Notes under the pieces: generated by a model | Told to the model about the DNA's origin: nothing | Seen by the model: only the letters and a program-made list of their open reading frames with translations | The model's database searches: none | Assembly (NCBI GenBank): GCA_964529555.1 | Contig: CAZGWV010000077.1 | Span: 1 to 14,836 of the forward strand | Direction: 5' to 3' | From: UBA7672 sp964529555 | GTDB lineage: Bacteria; Pseudomonadota; Alphaproteobacteria; Caulobacterales; Hyphomonadaceae | DNA: 14,836 nt | Shown: piece by piece, positions 7,344 through 13,322 of the stretch | Layout: each line of letters begins with the position of its first letter | How positions within the stretch are numbered: the first letter of the stretch is position 1 | Translations under genes and position numbers: made by a program

Positions 7344-8408
7344 ATGATCAAACTGCATCACGCCCTGCTGGCTGCCAGCGGCCTGCTGCTCGCTGGCGCT
7401 GCGCCCGCCTGGAGCCAGACGGGCCCCGCGACCGGCCCCGAAGTCGACAAGGCCGCGATCACTGCGCCGACCGTCGAGCCCGGCTATCAGGTTCCGCGCC
7501 TGAAGATCGGCCAGCCCGACCTGCAGGGCGTGTGGACCAACGCCTCCAACACGCCGCTGCGCCGCCCGAACAGCATGCCGAACCTCGTGATGACCGACGC
7601 CGAGAACGACAGGGCGCGCGAGAGCAATCCGCAGAACATCCGTCAGGCGACCGACGACAACCAGAAGCAGTCCGATGGCCTGGGCGATGGCAAGGATCTG
7701 CAGGGCGGCCGCGGCTACAATGCGTTCTGGATCGATCCGGGTTCGAGCTACGCGAACGTGAAGGGCACATGGCGCACGTCGTGGATCGTCGAGCCGGCGA
7801 ACGGCCAGGTGCCGATGAAACGCGGCGTGACCGGCAGTCCCTATGGCCCGCGCCTTGGCACCGGCTATGACAATCCCGAGGAGCGCAACCTCAACGAGCG
7901 CTGCATCATCCTCGGCACATCGGGACCGCCGATCGGCAACTATCTCTACAACAACAATCTGCGCATCATTCAGTCGCCCGACCATGTGGTGATCGAAAGC
8001 GAGATGATCCACGACGCGCGCATCATCCCGCTCAACGCCGAACACAAGCCGAAGGTGCTGACGCCCTGGATGGGCGATTCCATCGGCTGGTGGGAAGGCG
8101 ACACGCTGGTGGTCGAGACCATCAACATGACGCGCGGCGGATCGGGCGTGATGATGTCGCCCGCCGGCAAGATCATCGAACGCTTCTCGCGCTATAACGA
8201 CAAGCAGGTGTTCTACGAGTTCGAGGTGATCGACGACAGCATCTACACCCAGCCGTGGAAGGGCCAGATGGCGCTCAACGCGCAGGACGGCATGTACGAA
8301 TACGCCTGCCACGAGGGCAATCACGGCCTGCTCGGCATTCTCGAAGGCGGCCGCGTGGCCGACCGTCAGGGCCGCAACATCCAGGAAGACGGCGACCGCG
8401 AAGAGTAA
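7344..8408 (+). CDS. Exported protein of unknown family, tandem paralogue 1
   Basis: A 354-residue protein with a clear signal peptide (about residues 1-24, ending AWS-Q), so periplasmic or secreted. I recognise it as similar to anonymous exported proteins seen in alphaproteobacteria and acidobacteria, but know no assigned function. Conserved blocks include GQPDLQGVW (56-64), IRQATDDNQ (99-107), WIDPGSSYANVKGTWRTSW (129-147), HDARIIPLN (223-231), DSIGWWEGDTLVVETIN (245-261) and YACHEGNHGLLGILEGGR (320-337). Its two cysteines, C187 and C322, are both kept in paralogue 2, suggesting a disulfide. The early G-x-W faintly recalls lipocalin-type barrels; this is weak. The ATG at 7344 is chosen for the signal peptide and GGGAGA upstream. 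It is followed by paralogue 2 on the same strand, at about 70% identity by eye over the mature part. Confidence 0.85.
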   Translation: MIKLHHALLAASGLLLAGAAPAWSQTGPATGPEVDKAAITAPTVEPGYQVPRLKIGQPDLQGVWTNASNTPLRRPNSMPNLVMTDAENDRARESNPQNIRQATDDNQKQSDGLGDGKDLQGGRGYNAFWIDPGSSYANVKGTWRTSWIVEPANGQVPMKRGVTGSPYGPRLGTGYDNPEERNLNERCIILGTSGPPIGNYLYNNNLRIIQSPDHVVIESEMIHDARIIPLNAEHKPKVLTPWMGDSIGWWEGDTLVVETINMTRGGSGVMMSPAGKIIERFSRYNDKQVFYEFEVIDDSIYTQPWKGQMALNAQDGMYEYACHEGNHGLLGILEGGRVADRQGRNIQEDGDREE

Positions 8409-8455
8409 GAGCGCGCGTCATCGCGTGCTCGCAGGCGTTGGTGAGCGTGGAAAGG

Positions 8456-8578
8456 GACCCCCACCTGTCTGCCCCCTAAGTACGGGGCGGGACCCTGATG
8501 CGACGCCGCCCTCCAAAGCGAGGTAAGTTCTCCCAACAAGGTTCCGCCCCGTACTTAGGGGGCGGACAGGTGGGGGTC
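8456..8578 (-). repeat. MITE-like inverted-repeat element, copy A
   Basis: Terminal arms of 39 bp (8456-8494 and 8540-8578) are inverted repeats with 2 mismatches, around a 45-bp centre. Each arm holds its own small palindrome CCGCCCC...GGGGCGG around TAAGTA, imperfect in the left arm. The centre aligns with the reverse complement of the centre of copy B (9840-9963), including TTGTTG and CTTACCTC, so the two copies lie in opposite orientation. No target-site duplication and no coding capacity were seen. It starts 47 nt after the stop of paralogue 1 and could also serve as a transcript terminator or stabiliser. Strand is given relative to copy B. Confidence 0.85.
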
Positions 8579-8651
8579 TGTTTCAACATGCCGTGTCTCC
8601 CGCTTGTGGCCGCGCCCCGTATTCGGCAACATTCTACGCGCACGCCCCAGA

Positions 8652-8682
8652 CCGGCGCCAAGCCGGCGGGATGCCTGGGAGG
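8652..8682 (+). promoter_or_regulatory. Leader hairpin plus ribosome binding site, paralogue 2
   Basis: CCGGC (8652-8656) and GCCGG (8662-8666) pair around the loop GCCAA, the same loop as in the leader of paralogue 1 but with a different, compensated stem. Ten bases later comes a strong ribosome binding site GGGAGG (8677-8682), 7 nt before the ATG at 8690. Confidence 0.5.
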
Positions 8683-8689
8683 TAGGACC

Positions 8690-9799
8690 ATGTTGATGCT
8701 GCGCCACATTTCGGTGGCCGCGATGGCGGCTGCGCTCGTGATCGCGGGGGCGGGCGCCGCCTCGGCCCAGGCCGCCGCCCAGACCGGCGCGCGTGCCTTC
8801 GTGCCCAACCAGAAGCCGGCGAAGGAAGGCGACCGTGTCGCCGACGGCTATGTCGCCCCGCGCCTGTCGTTCGGCCAGCCGGACCTGTCGGGCGTGTGGT
8901 CGAACGCTTCCAACACGCGGATGACGCGGCCCGGCTCCATGAAAGCGCTGGTGATGACGGACGAGGAAGAGGCCAAGGCCCGTGCCTCCAACCCGTCCAA
9001 CATCCGTCAGGCGACCGACGACAACCAGGCCATCGGCGATGGCCTGCTCGACGGGAAGGATCTCGCCTCGGGCCGCGGCTACAATTCGTTCTGGATCGAT
9101 CCGGGCAGCAGCTACGCCAACGTGAAGGGTACGTGGCGCACCTCATGGATCGTCGATCCGCCGAGCGGGCAGGTGCCGTTCTCCGACGCCGGGCGCAAAC
9201 TGCTGCCGACCCTTCGCGGCGCACGCGGGCGCGGCACGGGCTATGACAATCCCGAAGAGCGCGGCGCGGGCGAGCGCTGCATCGTCGGCTTCGGCGGCAC
9301 GGGCGGCCCGCCGATGATGAACGTGCTCTACAACAACAATTACCAGATCGTTCAGTCGCCCGATCATGTGGTGATCGTCGTCGAGATGAACCACGACGCG
9401 CGCATCATCCCGCTCAACGCGCAGCACAAGCCCGGCGTGCTGAACCAGTGGCTGGGCGATTCGATCGGCTGGTGGGAGGGGGACACGCTGGTCGTCGAGA
9501 CCATCAATGTGAACCCCGAGGGCGGCGGGCAGGCGCAGCTCACGCCCGGCGGCAAGATCACCGAACGCTTCACGCGCTATTCCGACACGCAGGTTCTCTA
9601 CGAGTTCGAAGTGTACGATCCCGCGCTCTATACGCAGGTGTGGAAAGGCGAGGTGGGGCTGAACCGCGTGGACGATCATGTCTACGAATACGCCTGCCAT
9701 GAAGGCAATCATGGCTTGTTGGGTATTCTCGAAGGCGGCCGCGCCGCCGACCGCGATGGCCGCAACATCTCTGAGGAAGGTGACCGCGACGAGGGGTAG
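8690..9799 (+). CDS. Exported protein of unknown family, tandem paralogue 2
   Basis: A 369-residue protein with signal peptide (about residues 1-26, ending ASA-Q). The mature domain repeats every conserved block of paralogue 1, including GQPDLSGVW, IRQATDDNQ, GSSYANVKGTWRTSW, HDARIIPLN, DSIGWWEGDTLVVETIN and ACHEGNHGLLGILEGGR. Identity is about 70% by eye, and both cysteines are kept. The two differ mainly in the signal peptide, the segment after it and the middle (residues about 170-210), where paralogue 2 has insertions. The ATG at 8690 has GGGAGG 7 nt upstream; an alternative ATG lies 6 nt downstream. An open frame reaching back to 8498 only crosses repeat copy A and is not coding. The gene is bracketed by repeat copies A and B in opposite orientation. 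Function unknown. Confidence 0.85.
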   Translation: MLMLRHISVAAMAAALVIAGAGAASAQAAAQTGARAFVPNQKPAKEGDRVADGYVAPRLSFGQPDLSGVWSNASNTRMTRPGSMKALVMTDEEEAKARASNPSNIRQATDDNQAIGDGLLDGKDLASGRGYNSFWIDPGSSYANVKGTWRTSWIVDPPSGQVPFSDAGRKLLPTLRGARGRGTGYDNPEERGAGERCIVGFGGTGGPPMMNVLYNNNYQIVQSPDHVVIVVEMNHDARIIPLNAQHKPGVLNQWLGDSIGWWEGDTLVVETINVNPEGGGQAQLTPGGKITERFTRYSDTQVLYEFEVYDPALYTQVWKGEVGLNRVDDHVYEYACHEGNHGLLGILEGGRAADRDGRNISEEGDRDEG

Positions 9800-9839
9800 T
9801 GGCCTTGGGCCAAATCTTGGAATCGCGCCTGCCGATAGA

Positions 9840-9963
9840 GACCCCCACCTGTCCGCCCCCTAAGTACGGGGCGGGACCTTGTTGCGCGAGCTTACCTCAC
9901 AGCGAAGGCCGGTGATGGCCCCAGGGTCCCGCCCCGTACTTAGGGGGCGGACAGGTGGGGGTC
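9840..9963 (+). repeat. MITE-like inverted-repeat element, copy B
   Basis: Terminal arms of 39 bp (9840-9878 and 9925-9963) are perfect inverted repeats, extendable by one pair (9839/9964), around a 46-bp centre. The arms match those of copy A almost base for base. The centre matches the reverse complement of copy A's centre at about two thirds of positions, against under half in the direct orientation. Each arm contains the palindrome CCGCCCC...GGGGCGG. It starts 40 nt after the stop of paralogue 2. The perfect arms suggest it is younger than copy A or under selection as a structure. Confidence 0.87.
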
Positions 9964-10047
9964 TGTCTCGATGCTTTCTGCCGTGTACGATTGTGCAGCT
10001 GCCGAGTCGCATGACCGATGCGTTAGCGCCCAATCACTCAGTGGGCA

Positions 10048-10068
10048 GCGCAGGCGGCTTCCCTGCGC
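10048..10068 (-). terminator. Hairpin after the four-gene operon
   Basis: GCGCAGG (10048-10054) pairs perfectly with CCTGCGC (10062-10068) around a 7-nt loop, 9 nt beyond the DUF3601-type stop codon on the minus strand. No U-tract follows on that strand, so termination is plausible but not proven. Confidence 0.4.
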
Positions 10069-10077
10069 GCGGGCTGT

Positions 10078-10383
10078 TCAGGCGGGCCCCACATATTCGT
10101 GCAGCCGGTCGAGAATCGGGCCCTGTTCTTCAGGGCGGTCCTGCATGCGGATGTGCCACTCCTTCTCGCCGTCGAGCGAGACGAAGATCGAGCGGCCATC
10201 GTCATAGGGCAGGAAGGCCGTGCCGACATAGGTCCATTCCTCGCCAACGGGATGTTCCTGCCCGTCGAAATCCCTGAACGGCTTGATCACGCGATAGCGC
10301 TTGCCGGCTTCCATGTGATGGAATCCGTGCCCGGCGCCGCGCCCGCTATATGTGCCTTTCGGCGATCCGTGTTCGAGCTTCAT
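10078..10383 (-). CDS. DUF3601-type small protein
   Basis: A 101-residue cytoplasmic protein (no signal peptide or membrane segment). The core from about residue 25 onward is KRYRVIKPFRDFDG, then HPVGEEW, FLPYDDG, IFVSLDGEKEWHIRMQ and RPEEQGPI. It resembles the uncharacterised DUF3601 domain as I recall it. The start at 10383 is preferred over an in-frame start at 10395 because its ATG shares ATGA with the stop of the upstream sulfotransferase-like gene, and GGAAG precedes it by about 7 nt. It is the last gene of a four-gene operon, followed by a hairpin. No catalytic residues are evident. Its role, presumably linked to the upstream genes, is unknown. Confidence 0.8.
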   Translation of the reverse strand: MKLEHGSPKGTYSGRGAGHGFHHMEAGKRYRVIKPFRDFDGQEHPVGEEWTYVGTAFLPYDDGRSIFVSLDGEKEWHIRMQDRPEEQGPILDRLHEYVGPA

Positions 10384-11120
10384 GCGAGCTTCCACTTCGC
10401 GAGCATTTCGTAGTGCGGGCGGGCGTCGTCGGCGATGCGCTGCAGATGCGACGCGAGCGTGACGGGCCTTTCTTCCGGCGGCGGACCGAAGCCTGTCGAT
10501 TTCTCGACCGCATCATACCATGCCGGCGCCCACACGCCGTCCGTCTCGCGGCGGCCGGCGGGCCAGGACAGCATGGCGTCGGTCCACGGAATGCCAAGCG
10601 CCGCGCACAGCTTCGACAGCGTGCCCGCAGGATCGCGCAGCACGTCCACGCCTTCGACCACGGGCGGCGCGGCCCCAAGCCGATCCGCTTCGCGCGCGAA
10701 GATATCCGCCTGTTGCGCGAAGCCGATATCGGCCAGCGCCACATCCCCGCGCTTCTGCGTATAGGAGGCGAGCACGCGCGCCGGATCGCGGATCAGGAAC
10801 GCATTGCGGCACGCGCCCATCCAGTCGCGCCCGAAGCCCGGCAGCATGTGATGCGCCATGTGCTTTTCGTAGACGATGGGCCTGGTCGCCGCCGGTTGCG
10901 AAAGCTTCCGCGCCACCTCCCGCCAGTCATTCGGCTGGCTCGCCAGCACCTCGGCGGTCATCGGATGATCGAGTCCGGTCTCGCGCAGGAACGCGGCGTA
11001 GAACGGCTCGTCGATCACATGACAATCACCGCGCGCGCCGAACGAGCGCATCATCGCCGTCGAGATATTGCGCGGCCCGGACCACATGGCGATGCGGATG
11101 GGCGTTTCAAACCGGATCAT
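10380..11120 (-). CDS. Sulfotransferase-like P-loop protein
   Basis: A 246-residue protein of the sulfotransferase superfamily. Members transfer sulfuryl groups from PAPS, but the substrate here cannot be told. The 5'-phosphosulfate loop is seen at 13-27 (WSGPRNISTAMMRSF). The 3'-phosphate motif is RDPARVLASY at 111-120, with R111 and S119. A conserved HVIDEPFYAAFL lies at 34-45 and YEKHMAHHM at 84-92. The N-terminal pattern resembles the sulfotransferase-like domain fused to a class IV aminotransferase in plant proteins annotated as branched-chain aminotransferase-like. Here the two are encoded in one operon. Both ends overlap neighbours by ATGA: the start (11118-11120) with the SUKH stop and the stop (10380-10382) with the DUF3601-type start. 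Biochemical activity as a sulfotransferase is inference. Confidence 0.85.
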   Translation of the reverse strand: MIRFETPIRIAMWSGPRNISTAMMRSFGARGDCHVIDEPFYAAFLRETGLDHPMTAEVLASQPNDWREVARKLSQPAATRPIVYEKHMAHHMLPGFGRDWMGACRNAFLIRDPARVLASYTQKRGDVALADIGFAQQADIFAREADRLGAAPPVVEGVDVLRDPAGTLSKLCAALGIPWTDAMLSWPAGRRETDGVWAPAWYDAVEKSTGFGPPPEERPVTLASHLQRIADDARPHYEMLAKWKLA

Positions 11121-11674
11121 TCTGGAAGCGCGCCGTCCTTGTTGAAAAAGGTGAAACCGCCGCGATCCGAGAAGCGCTCATTGTTGAACTCGACAGCCCG
11201 CGTCCAGAAGGGGATTTCCTTCATGGCTGGCCATTCGTCCGTTCCGGCTCTTGTTTCGACAGTCACGTAATGTGCGAGGTTCGCCCCATAGTGGATGACG
11301 TCCATCTGCCAGACTGAAAACACCGGGTTGCCAGCCTCGTGCGGCTCTTCCGGTATGCATCGATGGTCGTGAATCGGGATCAGCTTGGGAGCGGTCGCGA
11401 AGATCGCACGAAACCTGTCTTCGGCGTCACTTGGGCTTGACGGCCGCTCGCCCCAGTCCGGCCACCATAGGCCAGCCCGAACATCGAACAAAAAACCTTC
11501 GAGAGGCCAACCTATCATGCCGCGAATTTTGTCCTCGGGCGTATCGATCCAGTCGAAAGTGTCATTTGGAATGACGCTTCGCTGTTCGAGATAGAGGGCC
11601 GCCAGGTCAGGTGGAAACCGAAGGTTCCATTTCGCCTGAACATCGTCCAGTTCACTCTGGGTGTAGCCGTTCAT
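11117..11674 (-). CDS. SMI1/KNR4 (SUKH) family protein
   Basis: A 185-residue cytoplasmic protein with the SUKH layout. An N-terminal helix begins SELDDVQAKW. LRFPPDLAALYLEQ follows at about 18-31, FDWID at about 39-43, and a Trp/Gly-rich segment GMIGWPLEGFLFDV at about 52-65. GLWWPDWGERP comes at about 68-78 and PKLIPIHDHRCIPE at about 96-109. SUKH proteins are best known as immunity proteins to polymorphic toxins, and some act in other regulatory roles; no toxin gene is visible nearby. The start at 11674 is chosen because its ATG shares ATGA with the stop of the aminotransferase-like gene. The stop likewise shares ATGA with the sulfotransferase-like start. A longer frame to 12007 is antisense to nothing real and is dismissed. 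Confidence 0.83.
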   Translation of the reverse strand: MNGYTQSELDDVQAKWNLRFPPDLAALYLEQRSVIPNDTFDWIDTPEDKIRGMIGWPLEGFLFDVRAGLWWPDWGERPSSPSDAEDRFRAIFATAPKLIPIHDHRCIPEEPHEAGNPVFSVWQMDVIHYGANLAHYVTVETRAGTDEWPAMKEIPFWTRAVEFNNERFSDRGGFTFFNKDGALPE

Positions 11675-12603
11675 GGCCCGATCCTCAGCTGCGCTTGGAG
11701 CACCTGCTCCTCCTTCAGCGCATCGTACAGCGTACGCAAGCGCGTTGTTATCGGCCCCGGCGTCCCCACCGGCATCTTGTAGCCGTCCACCGTGCGCACC
11801 GGCGTCAGCCCGCCGAACGTGCCGGTGACGAAAGCTTCGTCGGCTGTGTGGACATCGCTCAGCGGATAATCGGCGAGGCGGATCGGGATGCCGTTCGCCT
11901 TGCACAGCTTGACGACATTGCCGCGCGTGACGCCGTTGAAGCAGAACTCGCCGGTGCTCGTGCGCACTTCGCCATCCTTCACCCAGAAGAAGTTCGTCGC
12001 GTTGCAACTGGCGACCATGCCGCCCGGATCGAGCATCAGCGCTTCATCGCCCCCGCGCGGGATCACGTCGAGCAAGGCGCGTATCAGCGGCAGGCGCGAA
12101 TGCGAGTTGAGGCGCATGTCGAACATATTGGCCGGCGTCGTGCGGATGCTGCTTGTCACCACGTTGAGGCCCTTCGTCACGATCTCGGGGCTCGGTTCCT
12201 TGTATTCGGCGACGATGACGATGGTGGCGCTTCCCAGCGCATTGCGCGGGTCCTGGTTCACGGCCTTCTTGACGCCCCGCGTCGCCATCAGGCGCAGGTG
12301 CGCGCCCGTCTCCATGCCATTGGCGGCGCAGGTTGCGCGCAGGGCTGCGGCCATCCGGTCGCGCGTGAGGCCAAGGTCGAGCGCGATGTCGCTCGCGCCC
12401 CGATAGAGCCGCTCGATATGCGCATCGAGGAACAGGAGCGCGCCCTTGTGCAGCCGCAGCCCCTCCCATACGCCATCGCCGAGCACGAAGCCCGCATCGA
12501 AGATCGACACCTTCGCCTCGTCCTTCGGCACAAGCTGTCCATTGAGCCAGACCTTCAGGCCGGCATTACGTGGGTCGGCTGCGAAGTCCTGGCTTCCCGC
12601 CAT
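11671..12603 (-). CDS. Class IV aminotransferase-like protein lacking catalytic Lys
   Basis: A 310-residue protein with the fold-type IV PLP enzyme architecture of branched-chain/D-amino-acid aminotransferases. It has FDAGFVLGDGVWEG (35-48), HIERL with the PLP-phosphate arginine R65, GGDEALMLD (184-192), NATNFFWVKDG (201-211), GVTRGNV (224-230) and TGTFGGLTPVR (260-270). By motif alignment with Bacillus D-amino-acid aminotransferase (KSLNLL) and PabC (KHLNRL), the Schiff-base lysine position is N166 in NSHSRL. There is no lysine at all between K144 and K209. The glutamate that contacts the PLP ring nitrogen is S199. It may therefore be a non-transaminating homologue. The ATG at 12603 has no clear ribosome binding site; a REP hairpin lies 10 nt upstream. 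First gene of a four-gene ATGA-coupled operon. Confidence 0.85.
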   Translation of the reverse strand: MAGSQDFAADPRNAGLKVWLNGQLVPKDEAKVSIFDAGFVLGDGVWEGLRLHKGALLFLDAHIERLYRGASDIALDLGLTRDRMAAALRATCAANGMETGAHLRLMATRGVKKAVNQDPRNALGSATIVIVAEYKEPSPEIVTKGLNVVTSSIRTTPANMFDMRLNSHSRLPLIRALLDVIPRGGDEALMLDPGGMVASCNATNFFWVKDGEVRTSTGEFCFNGVTRGNVVKLCKANGIPIRLADYPLSDVHTADEAFVTGTFGGLTPVRTVDGYKMPVGTPGPITTRLRTLYDALKEEQVLQAQLRIGP

Positions 12604-12608
12604 TGAAT

Positions 12609-12631
12609 GGACCGCCGGGCGCCTGCCCGGC
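12609..12631 (+). repeat. REP-like hairpin, left end of RAYT unit
   Basis: A 23-bp sequence that is the perfect inverted repeat of 13279-13301. It contains a hairpin GCCGGGC (12614-12620) / GCCCGGC (12625-12631) with a 4-nt loop. It lies between the operon start codon (12603) and the transposase pseudogene. Confidence 0.85.
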
Positions 12632-12642
12632 CCTTTCTTGGA

Positions 12643-12664
12643 GTTCGCCCGTCATAGGGCGAAC
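12643..12664. promoter_or_regulatory. Perfect palindrome upstream of the operon
   Basis: GTTCGCCC (12643-12650) and GGGCGAAC (12657-12664) are perfect 8-bp arms with a 6-nt spacer GTCATA. It lies 39 bp upstream of the aminotransferase-like start and 60 bp before the RAYT start. It could be an operator for a dimeric regulator, an RNA hairpin or part of the REP system. Confidence 0.45.
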
Positions 12665-12724
12665 CGGCTCAATGTTGAAAGCCCCGATCTGGACATCGGC
12701 GCAGCGGCAGGCAACGTTGTCGTC

Positions 12725-13305
12725 ATGGGGGACTTTGCTTCAATCAACTGGCGCTCAAGAGGGTATCTCCCTCACTTCGACGCTCCTGGGATGCACCAGC
12801 ACATTGTATTCGGCCTGGCGGATGCGGCGCCGACGCTCGGTCCGGCTCCTGAGTTGACATCATCTCAGCGCATTCTTGCATACGATGCAGAACTGGATGC
12901 AGGGCGCGGCGCATGCCTGCTGCGTGATCCCGAATGCGCGCAGATCGTCCAGTCGGAACTGCTGTTGCATGACGGAGTTCGCTATCGATTGCTTGCATGG
13001 TGTGTAATGCCCAACCATGTCCACGTCGTGATCGAGCAGGGGCCGATCTCGCTGGAACCGTTCGGCGGTGGAAGAGTTGGACGGCGCGTGCGATCAACGC
13101 CGTTCTTCAGAGGCGAGGTCCGTTGTGGCGGCGTGAGTACTTTGATCGCTTCGCGCGGAATGAGCGCCATCTGTCCGTGATGATCGCGTATGTCGAAAAC
13201 AACCCGGTTTCGGCCGGGCTGGTTGCGGATGCGGCAGAGTGGTCCTGGTCGTCCACCGGATACGCTGGCAACCTTCTTGCCGGGCAGGCGCCCGGCGGTC
13301 CGTAG
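12725..13305 (+). pseudogene. Frameshifted REP-associated tyrosine transposase (RAYT)
   Basis: Y1/IS200-like transposase of the RAYT group, which nicks and processes REP-type hairpins. The N-terminal part is in frame 2, with RGYLPHFDAPG near the start, RYRLLAWCVMPNHVHVV with the HVH metal motif, and ISL up to about 13054. The C-terminal part continues in frame 1 from about 13057: TVRRWKSWTARAIN, LWRREYFDRF, and the probable catalytic tyrosine in AYVENNPVSAGLV, then stop at 13303-13305. The junction needs one base restored near 13050-13058, so a single-base deletion (or a sequence error) has split the gene. All catalytic motifs survive, so the loss is recent. With the base restored it would be about 193 residues, typical of the family. 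Bracketed by 23-bp inverted REP-like repeats. The ATG at 12725 has a weak ribosome binding site. Confidence 0.85.
13279..13301 (-). repeat. REP-like hairpin, right end of RAYT unit
   Basis: Perfect inverted copy of 12609-12631, with hairpin GCCGGGC (13279-13285) / GCCCGGC (13290-13296) and a 4-nt loop. It overlaps the last codons of the transposase pseudogene. GTAG follows at 13302-13305 and includes the stop codon. No target-site duplication is visible outside the two ends. Confidence 0.85.
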
Positions 13306-13322
13306 GTTGCCACACCCTCACA

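Noticed and set aside
7023..8324. 433-residue minus-strand open frame across paralogue 1, with a similar one at 9143-9712 across paralogue 2
   Set aside because: The two resemble each other only because the sense genes are duplicates. High-GC codon bias keeps the antisense frame open. The sense strand has signal peptides and strong ribosome binding sites.
8498..8689. N-terminal extension of paralogue 2
   Set aside because: It crosses repeat copy A and would bury the signal peptide; the ATG at 8690 has a strong ribosome binding site.
10028..10046. GCCCA/TGGGC palindrome downstream of the four-gene operon
   Set aside because: A 5-bp stem with a 9-nt loop and no U-tract is too weak next to the better hairpin at 10048-10068.
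12609..13301. Interpretation as a complete DDE-type insertion sequence
   Set aside because: The ends are REP-like hairpins with no target-site duplication, and the protein has the HUH/tyrosine motifs of RAYTs, so a classical IS is not supported.
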